This document shows positions 7,436 to 14,817 of a stretch of 33,505 bases of DNA, in pieces. The DNA lies in contig JANQMJ010000027.1 of the NCBI GenBank assembly GCA_028280115.1, positions 1 through 33,505 of the forward strand, given 5' to 3'. The translations under genes and the position numbers were made by a program. The stretch's first letter is position 1. Every line of letters starts with the position of its first letter. Under the pieces are notes generated by a model. The model ran no database searches. It worked only from the letters and a program-made list of their open reading frames with translations, and was not told the origin of the DNA. Source of the stretch: Parvularculaceae bacterium. Its GTDB lineage: Bacteria > Pseudomonadota > Alphaproteobacteria > Caulobacterales > Parvularculaceae.

Positions 7436-8601
7436 ATGTCCTCGCTGCCAGAATTTCGAAACGGCGTATACTGCTTGAGCGCTTCTATCTCATGGCCCGT
7501 CTGATGACGCTCGGCGTCAAGATAATGCGCGATGGCGTCGCGAAAAGACTCGTTGGCAATCCAGTGAGCGGAATAGGTCGGCACGGGCTCATAGCCGCGG
7601 GCGATTTTATGGTCGCCCTGAGCGCCGGCTTCGACCCGCGCGAACCCCCGTTCGATCGCGAATTCCACCGCCTGATGATAGCACAGTTCGAAATGCAGGA
7701 AGGGAACATCCTGCGTGCATCCCCAATAGCGACCGTAAAGCGTATCGCCGCCGATGAAGTTGAGCGCCCCGGCGATCGGCGCGCCGTCGCGTTCGGCGAC
7801 GACCAGCAGGAGATGGTCGGCCATGGCGTCGGCGATCAGCCGGAAGAAGCTCCGTGTCAGATAGGGACGGCCCCATTTGCGCGCGCCGGTGTCCTGATAG
7901 AACAGCCAGAACGCGTCCCAGTGGCGCTCGGTTATTGCCGCGCCGGTCAGCCGGCGGATGACGATGCCGTCCGCGACCGCGCCCCGGCGCTCGCGGGAAA
8001 TCGCCTTGCGCTTGCGCGAGACGAGCGCGCCCAGGAAGTCGCCGAAGGTTTCATAGCCCCGGTTGAACCAGTGAAACTGCTCGCCCATGCGGGGCAGGAA
8101 CCCGGCCCGGCCGAGCAGGTCCTGTTCTTCCCTGCCGGTGAAGTTCACATGAACCGACGAGGCGCCGGTCTGCGCGGCGATCCGGCTCAGGGCGAGGGCG
8201 AGATTGAGCCGGCCCGCATCGTCCGCAGCGAGCAGGCGCGGGCCGGGAACCGGCGTGAAGGGCGCCGCGCATAAAAGCTTTGGATAATACCGTCCGCCCG
8301 CGCGGGTAAAGGCGTCGGCCCAGTGGTGATCGAAGACATATTCGCCCTGGCTGTGGCCCTTGGCGTAAAGCGGCGCGGCGCCGACTGTCCGGCCGTTTTC
8401 TTCCAGCACGAGATGCATGGGCGCCCAGCCCGCTTCCGGCGCGACGGATTTCGAGGTTTCCAGGGCGGCGAGAAATTCATGGGCGATAAACGGATTGAAC
8501 GGCCGGTCCGGCGGGTTGGCGAGCGCGTTCCATGTCGTCGCATCGATCTCATGGATCGAGGAGACCGTGCGCGCCAGCACTGCATCCGAACCGTCGGGCA
8601 T
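7432..8601 (-). CDS. GNAT/FemAB-like N-acyltransferase (COG3146, DUF482)
   Basis: A 389-residue cytoplasmic protein of the DUF482 family, formed of two GNAT-like halves and related to FemAB peptidyltransferases. Diagnostic segments are NPFIAHEFLAALE near the start, YVFDHHWADAF, the middle VSRKRKAISRERR, GALNFIGGDTLYGRYWG and the C-terminal VEAGAQGDHKIARGYEP, which is nearly invariant in the family. The family is annotated as peptidoglycan-related or as plain GNAT; the substrate is not known. The start overlaps the stop of the RidA gene (TGATG) and the end overlaps DUF2007. Confidence 0.88.
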   Translation of the reverse strand: MPDGSDAVLARTVSSIHEIDATTWNALANPPDRPFNPFIAHEFLAALETSKSVAPEAGWAPMHLVLEENGRTVGAAPLYAKGHSQGEYVFDHHWADAFTRAGGRYYPKLLCAAPFTPVPGPRLLAADDAGRLNLALALSRIAAQTGASSVHVNFTGREEQDLLGRAGFLPRMGEQFHWFNRGYETFGDFLGALVSRKRKAISRERRGAVADGIVIRRLTGAAITERHWDAFWLFYQDTGARKWGRPYLTRSFFRLIADAMADHLLLVVAERDGAPIAGALNFIGGDTLYGRYWGCTQDVPFLHFELCYHQAVEFAIERGFARVEAGAQGDHKIARGYEPVPTYSAHWIANESFRDAIAHYLDAERHQTGHEIEALKQYTPFRNSGSEDI

Positions 8602-9062
8602 CAGGCGATCTCGAAAACGCCGTCGACTTCGACCGCGGCGTTCATGGGCAGGCAGGGCGCGCCCACCGCGGCCCGCGCATGCCGGCCCCTGTCGCCGAAC
8701 GCCGCAACCATCAGGTCCGACGCGCCGTTGACCACTTTGGGCTGGTCGGCGAAGTCGTCGGTGCAGTTGACGAACCCGCCGAGCTTGACGACCCGCCTGA
8801 CGCGGCCGAGATCGCCGTCGCAGGCGGCCTTGAGCTGGGCGATCAGATTGACGCCGCAGGCATGGGCCGCCTCGATCCCCCGTTCCAGGTCGAGATCGCG
8901 GCCGAGCTTGCCGGCGATCAGGCCGTCTGGGCCGATCGAAACCTGGCCGGAAATAAATACCAGATCATTGCTGATGACGTAGGGCACGTAGTTTGCGACC
9001 GGCGCGACCGGCTCGGGCAGAACGACGCCCAGTTCGGCGAGGCGGATTTCGATATCGGACAT
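8601..9062 (-). CDS. RidA family protein (reactive imine deaminase-like)
   Basis: A 153-residue RidA/YjgF/UK114-family protein. It belongs to the longer subgroup with an N-terminal helix (MSDIEIRLAELGVVLPEP, then YVISNDLVFISGQ). Canonical RidA hydrolyses 2-aminoacrylate and related enamines; several members of this longer subgroup are of unknown function. ATG at 9062 is preferred over the upstream in-frame codon at 9116 because GAAGGAG precedes it and the family starts here. It is the first gene of the operon and sits just past the left end of the TIR element. An imine-producing cyclodeaminase-family gene lies on the other side of that element. Confidence 0.9.
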   Translation of the reverse strand: MSDIEIRLAELGVVLPEPVAPVANYVPYVISNDLVFISGQVSIGPDGLIAGKLGRDLDLERGIEAAHACGVNLIAQLKAACDGDLGRVRRVVKLGGFVNCTDDFADQPKVVNGASDLMVAAFGDRGRHARAAVGAPCLPMNAAVEVDGVFEIA

Positions 9063-9130
9063 GGGGGCTCCTTCAGGCTGCACCGTCAATGTCCAGCTTC
9101 GGGCCGTTCCCGTCAATTGCGCCCACTTAT

Positions 9131-9216
9131 GGGTAGTGTCTCAGTTTGAAATCTGACGGCTCGGGAAAGCAGGCGGAAAATTCAAACTGAGACACTACCC
9201 TCTGAGACACTACCCT
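9131..9216. repeat. TIR pair and 15-bp tandem duplication at left end
   Basis: GGGTAGTGTCTCAGTTTGAA (9131-9150) and its perfect inverse (9181-9200) enclose only 30 bp, making a 70-bp palindromic unit. CTGAGACACTACCCT then occurs twice in tandem (9187-9201 and 9202-9216). The left end thus holds one outward and two inward-type termini, suggesting nested insertion or slippage. Confidence 0.85.
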
Positions 9217-9449
9217 TTTTTGCTCCAGCGTTTATTTGCTGCTTTTTTTGCGATTTCCGCCCGCTTCTTGGCGCTGAGTTTCTTGGCGCGCGCGGCACCG
9301 CCCTTCCGGCCCATAGCCTGCGCGGCGGGGTCTTTGCCGTCCGATCCGTCGAAATCTTCCTCTTCCTCGCCGGTAGCAATGCGCGCCACCTTCACGGCGT
9401 TGGAAACAACGTCGGCCGGGCGTTTCTGTCCTTTGGGGCCTTTAGGCAT
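9210..9449 (-). CDS. Small basic protein with KGG/AKKLSAKKRAEIAKKAA motif
   Basis: A 79-residue protein, first half mixed (RPADVVSNAVKVARIATGEEEED), second half very basic (GRKGGAARAKKLSAKKRAEIAKKAANKRW). This second pattern recurs in small uncharacterised proteobacterial proteins and looks like a nucleic-acid-binding helix pair; that is inference. The stop codon TAG is contributed by the element's repeat sequence (GGGTAG). Its ATG overlaps the stop of the upstream gene (TAATG), so the two are a coupled pair. No recognised function. Confidence 0.65.
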   Translation of the reverse strand: MPKGPKGQKRPADVVSNAVKVARIATGEEEEDFDGSDGKDPAAQAMGRKGGAARAKKLSAKKRAEIAKKAANKRWSKKG

Positions 9450-9676
9450 TATTCGCCTTTCCGAGAGTCATAAAGGCATGTTCCGCCGATCCGATCCGTT
9501 GCCTTCGTGATTTTGCGCAACTTGAAAAACTCGGCGTCAGGATAGAGCGCCGTGAGCGCTTTCGCCTCGGTGATCGCCGACGAATCGCCACCTGCCGTGA
9601 CAGAAAAGCTTTCTCTACGATATCCATCCAGCCCCGACTTATCAGGGTAGAAGCAATCCATCATATAGTGCGGCAT
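9449..9676 (-). CDS. Hypothetical small protein, first of coupled pair
   Basis: A 75-residue protein of unknown function. The N-terminus MPHYMMDCFYPDKSGLDGY is followed by a segment with AITEAKALTALYPDAEFFKLRKI, a pattern like short alpha/beta proteins that handle a residue-scale ligand or partner, but no family is recognised. AGGAGC is well placed ahead of the ATG. It shares a TAATG junction with the basic protein gene downstream and is divergent from the gene at 9742. A small toxin-antitoxin-like pair is possible but unsupported. Confidence 0.6.
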   Translation of the reverse strand: MPHYMMDCFYPDKSGLDGYRRESFSVTAGGDSSAITEAKALTALYPDAEFFKLRKITKATDRIGGTCLYDSRKGE

Positions 9677-9741
9677 AGCAGCTCCTGCTTACTGCTAAGC
9701 ATATAGGAAGACGGGGCCAAGATCAAAAGGGAGGCGACAAA

Positions 9742-9990
9742 ATGCCAATAAATCTGATAGCGGCGGTGATTGTGACGGCCGGGCTGGTTTTTTCCGCCAT
9801 GTTCGGTCGATACGAGATTGTGTCCGCTGGTGCAGGGCAGCAGTTAATTTATCGAGTTGATCGTTTCACGGGGCGGGTCGAGAGCTGCCAAACAACAATA
9901 GCTTATGCAATAGGGCGCACCATAACAGACACCGAAACAGTAGACACCGCGATTCAACCGAATTGGTGCGTTCCGTACTTTATGGGCTAA
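9742..9990 (+). CDS. Small hypothetical single-pass membrane or exported protein
   Basis: An 82-residue protein with a hydrophobic N-terminal stretch (INLIAAVIVTAGLVFSAMF, residues 3-21), which would be a membrane anchor or an uncleaved signal. A polar domain follows, with YRVDRFTGRVESC and a final NWCVPYFMG; the two cysteines could pair outside the cytoplasm. GGGAGG stands 7 bases before the ATG. Its TAA stop directly abuts the right terminal repeat of the element. The YRVDRFTGRV pattern is common in short membrane proteins that show a value in a beta-hairpin, and no function is known. Confidence 0.6.
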   Translation: MPINLIAAVIVTAGLVFSAMFGRYEIVSAGAGQQLIYRVDRFTGRVESCQTTIAYAIGRTITDTETVDTAIQPNWCVPYFMG

Positions 9991-10011
9991 ATTTCAAACT
10001 GAGACACTACC

Positions 10012-10038
10012 CGCTTATGGCGCATTCGCTTATGGCGC
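10012..10038. repeat. 12-bp direct repeat at right border of TIR element
   Basis: CGCTTATGGCGC occurs at 10012-10023 and again at 10027-10038, separated by ATT. The second copy contains the stop codon of the cyclodeaminase-family gene. It may be a slippage product or a trace of the insertion event. Confidence 0.7.
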
Positions 10039-10983
10039 GGGCGCTTGCCCCGCGCGGCGCCAGACAAGGTCCGCCGCGGCGTAGTCCTGCAGCGCGCCGC
10101 CGACCGATTTATAAAGCGTGATCTCGTCCGGGTCCCTCCGGCCCGGATGGGCGCCGGTCGCGAGATCGCGCAAATCGCCGGCGATGTCGCTCTCGGCGAT
10201 AACGCCGGCGCGCAGCGGGGTCAGAATATCGCCGCCTTCCTTGAGGACGCCTGAAGTGCTGTCGCAAAAAAGGCTTGCGCGTTTGACGGCGACGTCGTCG
10301 CTCTCGCGCATGGTCGGCTTGAACGCGCCCACAAGATCGAGATGCGCGCCGGGTTTGAGCCAGGCGCCGAAGATCAACGGTTCTTCCGATAATGTGGCGC
10401 AGGAAACGATATCCGCCTGGCGCGCGGCGGCTTCAAGATCGCCCGCGGCCTGCGCGTTGAGGCCGTCGCTGCGGGCGGCGGCGGCGACCCTTTCGGCCTC
10501 GTCCTTGCGCCGCGCCCAGACATGGAATGTTTTTAGCGGGCGTTGGCTCGCATGGGCGCGCATGAGATGGGGCGCCAGCGCGCCGGCGCCGACCATGAGA
10601 TGAACGCTTGCACCCTCCCGCGCCAGATAACGCGCCGCCAGCGCCGAGGCGGCCGCCGTGCGCCGCGCCGTCAGCGCCGCGCCGTCGAAGAGGGCGAGCG
10701 GCGTTCCGTCGCGCGCATCGAGCCAGAGATAGAGGGCGTGAACCGCGGGTTTGCCGGTCGCCGCGTTGCCTGGATGGATCGTCGCTGACTTGACGCCGAT
10801 GAAGGCGTTTTCCTTCCAGGCGGGCATGAGCAGCAAGGTTGCGTCTGCCGCGCCGGCGGTCTTGATCGTATGGTGATGGCGTTCGGGCGCGACAGGCACG
10901 GTCTGAAAGGCGCCGTTCAGCGCATCGACCAGCGCGCCGTAAGGCGCATGGGCGTGAATGTCGTCGGCGCTGAAGCGTCTCAT
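10030..10983 (-). CDS. Ornithine cyclodeaminase / mu-crystallin family protein
   Basis: A 317-residue NAD(P)-dependent enzyme of the OCD/mu-crystallin family. Members include ornithine cyclodeaminase (to proline), delta-1-pyrroline-2-carboxylate reductase, alanine dehydrogenase and ketimine reductases. The sequence shows the substrate-binding N-terminal half with IGVKSATIHPGN, then ALFDGAALTARRTAAASALAARYLA, the Rossmann region around VHLMVGAGALAPHLMRA, and the late DEITLYKSVGGALQDYAAADLV block. The family match is strong, but the reaction cannot be told from sequence; a pyrroline-2-carboxylate or other imino-acid reductase is as likely as a true cyclodeaminase. Its start overlaps the dinB stop (ATGA). 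Confidence 0.88.
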   Translation of the reverse strand: MRRFSADDIHAHAPYGALVDALNGAFQTVPVAPERHHHTIKTAGAADATLLLMPAWKENAFIGVKSATIHPGNAATGKPAVHALYLWLDARDGTPLALFDGAALTARRTAAASALAARYLAREGASVHLMVGAGALAPHLMRAHASQRPLKTFHVWARRKDEAERVAAAARSDGLNAQAAGDLEAAARQADIVSCATLSEEPLIFGAWLKPGAHLDLVGAFKPTMRESDDVAVKRASLFCDSTSGVLKEGGDILTPLRAGVIAESDIAGDLRDLATGAHPGRRDPDEITLYKSVGGALQDYAAADLVWRRAGQAPAP

Positions 10984-12284
10984 CGGTTGCGCTCCCTGAT
11001 GCGCTCCCTGGCGCGGCGCAGGGCGCGCCCGGCGCCGATGGCGTCCTTGCCGAACTTTTCGCGGATCGCGTCGATGGCCTTTTCCTGGGCGGCGATTTTC
11101 TCGCGGCCGTCGTCGAACAGATCCGCTTCCCCATGATCGTGCGCCGATGACAGGCCGGAAAACCCCACGCCGATCAGCCGGTAGGATTTTCCGCCGGCGG
11201 TTTCGTGCAGCATGCGCCTTGCGGCGGCGAAGGCCCCGCGCGCCAGATTGTCCGGCGCATCGAGGGTGGCGCGCCGCGTGACGGTCTTGAAATCGGCGGT
11301 CTTGAGCTTGAGCGTGACGACGCGGCCTTCAAAGCCGCTCGCTTTCATCCGTGCAGAAACCTTTTCGCACAGCTCCCATAAAATGTCCTCCAGCCGGCGC
11401 GGGTCCTTGATGTCGGCATTGAACGTCGTTTCCGAGGACACGCTTTTTGTTTCCCGTTGCGGCTTGACGCGCCGGGCGTCCCGGCCATGGGCGAGGCGGG
11501 CAAGGCGCAGGCCCAACTCGCCATAGCGCTTGCCGAGGTCGCCCGCATCCATTTCCTGAAGCTGCGCGATGGTCTTTAAGCCGTCCTGCTCGAACCGGGC
11601 GGCCATCGCCCGGCCGACGCCCCAGATCGCCGTCACCGGCTGGCGGGCGAGGAAGGCTTTGGTTTCCGCGCGACCGATCACCGAAAAGCCCTTGGGTTTG
11701 TCGAGATCGGAGGCCATCTTGGCGAGAAACTTGTTGTGGGAAAGTCCCACCGACGCCGTCACGCCCAGTTCCGATTCGATTCGTTCCTGCAGCCGGGCCA
11801 GCGTGATCGCCGGCGGCGCGCCGTGCAGCCGCGCGGTGCCGGTAAGGTCGAGAAAGGCTTCATCGATCGAGAGCGGCTCGACCATGGGCGTCAGATCGAG
11901 CATCATCTTGCGCACGGCGCGGCCGACTTCGGCGTATTTCGCCATGTTCGGCTTAATGACGACGGCGTCGGGACAGGCCTTGCGGGCCTTGAACATGGGC
12001 ATCGCCGATTTGATCCCATAGGTCCGCGCCACATAACAGGCGGTCGAAACCACGCCCCGGACCCCGCCGCCGATAATCACCGGCTTGTCGGCAAGGCTCG
12101 GATCGTCGCGTTTTTCGATTGCGGCGTAAAAGGCGTCGCAGTCCAGATGGGCGATCGAGAGCGTAAACAGCTCGGGATGGGCGATGATTCGCCGCTCGCC
12201 GCATGCGCCGCAAACCCGCGTTTGCGCTGGCGCGGGCGCAAAGCAGGCGCGGCAAAATCCGGCGTCTTGGGCAAGCTCAATCAC
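10980..12284 (-). CDS. dinB: DNA polymerase IV (Y family)
   Basis: A 434-residue translesion polymerase. The palm holds the catalytic residues D48 in HLDCDAFYAAIE and D141-E142 in SIDEAFLD, with the FY steric-gate position after them. The little-finger domain follows to about residue 370. EADLF at 386-390 looks like a beta-clamp-binding peptide. A distinctive N-terminal extension has C11-x2-C14 and C25-x2-C28, a small zinc-ribbon-like knuckle before the polymerase fold. It is divergent from divK, with 138 bp between starts, and co-oriented and overlapping with the cyclodeaminase-family gene downstream. Confidence 0.95.
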   Translation of the reverse strand: MIELAQDAGFCRACFAPAPAQTRVCGACGERRIIAHPELFTLSIAHLDCDAFYAAIEKRDDPSLADKPVIIGGGVRGVVSTACYVARTYGIKSAMPMFKARKACPDAVVIKPNMAKYAEVGRAVRKMMLDLTPMVEPLSIDEAFLDLTGTARLHGAPPAITLARLQERIESELGVTASVGLSHNKFLAKMASDLDKPKGFSVIGRAETKAFLARQPVTAIWGVGRAMAARFEQDGLKTIAQLQEMDAGDLGKRYGELGLRLARLAHGRDARRVKPQRETKSVSSETTFNADIKDPRRLEDILWELCEKVSARMKASGFEGRVVTLKLKTADFKTVTRRATLDAPDNLARGAFAAARRMLHETAGGKSYRLIGVGFSGLSSAHDHGEADLFDDGREKIAAQEKAIDAIREKFGKDAIGAGRALRRARERIRERNR

Positions 12285-12299
12285 TTAACAAAACCTTAC
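12285..12299. promoter_or_regulatory. CtrA-box candidate between dinB and divK
   Basis: TTAA-CAAAACC-TTAC has exact N7 spacing and one mismatch from the CtrA consensus TTAA-N7-TTAA. It lies directly upstream of dinB and about 125 bp upstream of divK. CtrA activates divK in Caulobacter, so the location is plausible; the site is only a motif match. Confidence 0.4.
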
Positions 12300-12422
12300 C
12301 AGATTTTAGCATTTTGCGCGCATCGGCGGACGTCAGGATAAACATTCAATTAAGACCTTTTAGGCAAAACTTTCTTTTGGCGGCGCCGAATCGGCGCGGC
12401 GTCGGACGTAATAAGGCGTATA

Positions 12423-12821
12423 ATGTCGGTCGCGGAAAAGATTGATATGTCGGCGCTTTCCAAGACGGTGCTGATCGTTGAGGACAACGAGCTGAACATG
12501 AAACTGTTTCATGATCTGCTCGAAGCGTATGGTTATGAGACGCTTGAGGCCAGAACCGGGCCCGAAGCGTTGAAACTTGCGGCGCAACACCGTCCCGATT
12601 TGATATTGATGGACATTCAGTTGCCGGAAGTTTCCGGTCTGGAAGTGACGCAAAAAATTAAGGCTAACCCCGATCTTGCTGAAATTCCCATCATTGCGGT
12701 GACCGCCTTCGCCATGAAAGGCGATGAAGAGCGCATTCGCCAGGGCGGTTGCGAAGATTATATTGCAAAACCCATCTCCGTCGCCTCGTTTCTTGAGAAA
12801 GTGAAAAGGTATTTGGATTAG
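12423..12821 (+). CDS. divK: Single-domain cell-cycle response regulator DivK
   Basis: A 132-residue stand-alone receiver domain. It carries [25 protein letters not shown] and [18 protein letters not shown] with the phosphoacceptor D64. [28 protein letters not shown] follows, a stretch nearly identical to Caulobacter DivK as known. DivK is phosphorylated by DivJ, dephosphorylated by PleC, and drives the CckA-CtrA pathway. ATG at 12423 gives an 11-residue N-terminal addition over Caulobacter DivK; an in-frame ATG at 12447 would make the usual length and cannot be excluded. pleD follows after 40 bp on the same strand. Confidence 0.95.
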   Translation: MSVAEKIDMSALSKTVLIVEDNELNMKLFHDLLEAYGYETLEARTGPEALKLAAQHRPDLILMDIQLPEVSGLEVTQKIKANPDLAEIPIIAVTAFAMKGDEERIRQGGCEDYIAKPISVASFLEKVKRYLD

Positions 12822-12861
12822 TTTCAATCCAAATTAGCTGGCGCTTCCCGACGGGGGGTAT

Positions 12862-14235
12862 ATGACGGCGCGCGTATTGGTCGTCGACGATCTTGAACCG
12901 AACGTCAAGCTGCTCGAAGCCAAGCTTCGCGCAGAGTACTTTGACGTATTGGGCGCTTATTCCGGCAAGCAAGCCGTTGAGCGCGCCATCTCGGATCAGC
13001 CCGACATCATTTTGCTCGACGTCATGATGCCGGGCATGGACGGATTTGAGGCCTGCCGCCAAATCAAGGCGACGCCGGAAACCATGCACATCCCCGTGGT
13101 GATGGTGACCGCGCTTGATCAGCAGGCGGACCGTGTCGCAGGGCTCGAAGCCGGGGCCGACGATTTTCTTTCCAAGCCGGTCGAGGATCTCGCCTTGTTC
13201 GCCCGGGTGCGTTCTTTGACGCGGCTGAAAATGATGACCGACGAACTGCGCGCCCGCTATGCGACGGGCAAGGGGCTCGGCGTGGTCGACAATATCGACG
13301 TCAGCATGGAGATCGACGAGGCGCGCGTCTTCATCATCGACGACAATGAAGAGCAAAGCGACCGTCTGAAAAAGGCGATCGGCGATGACTGCGCCGTCGA
13401 CAGCGAACTTGACCCGGAAGTGGCGCTGAGCCGCGCGCGATCGGGCGATTTCGATCTGATCATCATCAACATGTCGCTTGAGGCGATGGATCCCTTACGC
13501 CTGTGCTCGTCGATCCGTTCGTTTGAGGAAACCCGCCTGACGCCGATTCTCGCCGTGGTGCGTCAGGGCGATACGCGAAAGCTCGTGCGCGCCCTCGATA
13601 TCGGGGTCAACGACTATCTCACCCGGCCCGTGGACAAGGACGAACTGACCGCGCGGGTTTCGACCCAGCTGCGCCGCAAGCGCTATGTGGATCAACTGCG
13701 CTCGTCGTTCCAGGCGAGCCTTGAAATGGCCGTGACCGACCAGCTGACCGGGCTTTACAACCGGCGCTATCTGGCGAGCCATATGGCGGCGATGTTCGAC
13801 CGCGCCTATTGGACCGGCCGGCCGCTGTCGGTGATGGTGCTCGACATCGATCATTTCAAGCGGGTCAACGACACCTACGGCCACGACGCCGGGGACAGGG
13901 TGTTGCAGGAATTCGCCGAACGGCTGTCGCGTTCGGTGCGCGGCATCGATCTGGCGTGCCGCTATGGCGGCGAGGAGTTTCTCATCGCCATGCCCGATAC
14001 GGATATGGCGTTCGCCGCGGTCGTCGCCGAGCGCCTGCGCCAGGAGATCGCCACGTCGAAATTCGTCATCAATGGCGGGCGCGACGAAATCGCGATCACC
14101 GTGAGCGTCGGCATCGCCTCGACGGAAAACGGACCCGCCGACGATTCAGCGCAAAAGCTGATCAAGCGGGCGGACGACGCGCTTTACGAAGCCAAAACCG
14201 GCGGCCGCAACCGGGTGATCAATAGCGCCGCTTAG
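12862..14235 (+). CDS. pleD: Diguanylate cyclase response regulator PleD
   Basis: A 457-residue protein with REC-REC-GGDEF architecture, the regulated c-di-GMP synthase of swarmer-to-stalked differentiation. The first receiver has phosphoacceptor D53 and K105. The second receiver (about 154-270) has N203 where Asp would sit, so it is the adaptor, as in Caulobacter PleD. The GGDEF domain carries GGEEF at 369-373 and the inhibitory I-site RxxD at R360-G-I-D363. It follows divK and probably shares its promoter; GGGGG lies just before its ATG. The family assignment is strong because order, length and key residues all match. Confidence 0.96.
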   Translation: MTARVLVVDDLEPNVKLLEAKLRAEYFDVLGAYSGKQAVERAISDQPDIILLDVMMPGMDGFEACRQIKATPETMHIPVVMVTALDQQADRVAGLEAGADDFLSKPVEDLALFARVRSLTRLKMMTDELRARYATGKGLGVVDNIDVSMEIDEARVFIIDDNEEQSDRLKKAIGDDCAVDSELDPEVALSRARSGDFDLIIINMSLEAMDPLRLCSSIRSFEETRLTPILAVVRQGDTRKLVRALDIGVNDYLTRPVDKDELTARVSTQLRRKRYVDQLRSSFQASLEMAVTDQLTGLYNRRYLASHMAAMFDRAYWTGRPLSVMVLDIDHFKRVNDTYGHDAGDRVLQEFAERLSRSVRGIDLACRYGGEEFLIAMPDTDMAFAAVVAERLRQEIATSKFVINGGRDEIAITVSVGIASTENGPADDSAQKLIKRADDALYEAKTGGRNRVINSAA

Positions 14236-14245
14236 AGGTTTCGCT

Positions 14246-14734
14246 TTAGGGCAGCGACCTTTTGGCTTCTTCGGGCGCAAGCACAATCTCGACCGCGTCG
14301 CCGACCGCAACCTCGCCCGGCCGGCGGACCTTGCAAAGAACGCCGCCGCGCCATTCCTTCGCCAACGCTTTCAAGAGCCCGGGGCGCGCCTCCTCCATGC
14401 GTTTGCAGGGGTGGGTTTGCCCGGTAATTTCGAGCGCTGCGCCGCCAATTTGAAGAACGCCGCCGACAGCGCGGGGGAGGGCCGCGCCGGCAACGAGGAG
14501 ATTGGCCCGGCGCGTTAACCAGGGAAGCTCAGTTTCCGGATCCGTAGGCGGATCAAGCGCCGCGCAGGCGTCGGCCCAGCTTTCCTGGCTGAGGACGGTG
14601 ACAAGGCGGTCCGGGTCGCGGCCGGCATGGTCGCCCGCAAGGCCGCCCGATTGATCGATCACGACGCGCTCGCGCGTTTCCATCGGCGCAAGGCGCGCCG
14701 GCCGCACGGCGATGCCCAAAAGAGTGCCGGTCAT
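14246..14734 (-). CDS. MOSC domain-containing protein
   Basis: A 162-residue MOSC-domain protein, the fold found at the C-terminus of molybdenum cofactor sulfurase and in YiiM-like enzymes that handle sulfur at a conserved cysteine. It shows GTLLGIAVRPARLAPM, RLVTVLSQESW, the central LPWLTRRANLLVAGAALP, and THPCKRMEEARPGLLKAL, where the Cys is the probable catalytic residue. The stand-alone domain lacks the N-terminal beta-barrel of YcbX. ATG at 14734 is used because the longer frame begins with TTG; no good ribosome binding site is seen. It is convergent with pleD, ten bases apart. Confidence 0.88.
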   Translation of the reverse strand: MTGTLLGIAVRPARLAPMETRERVVIDQSGGLAGDHAGRDPDRLVTVLSQESWADACAALDPPTDPETELPWLTRRANLLVAGAALPRAVGGVLQIGGAALEITGQTHPCKRMEEARPGLLKALAKEWRGGVLCKVRRPGEVAVGDAVEIVLAPEEAKRSLP

Positions 14735-14817
14735 ATTTGTCAATCAGCCCAACAAGACGCCTTCAAGGCGCCCAAAATCCGGCCGGCAGACTCGCTTTGC
14801 GAGGCGCAAGGCCGATT

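Larger units (their letters stand above)
9131..10012. mobile_element. 882-bp TIR-bounded cargo element without transposase
   Basis: The left end (GGGTAGTGTCTCAGTTTGAA plus AT, 9131-9152) and the right end (its exact reverse complement, 9991-10012) are perfect 22-bp terminal inverted repeats. Three small genes lie inside and none resembles a transposase, so it would be a non-autonomous passenger element moved in trans. Flanks are ACTTAT at the left and GCTTAT at the right: CTTAT occurs at both sides but one base out of register, so a target duplication is not proven. It separates the dinB/cyclodeaminase unit from the ridA-like operon, which run in the same direction. The family of the ends was not identified. 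Confidence 0.75.
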
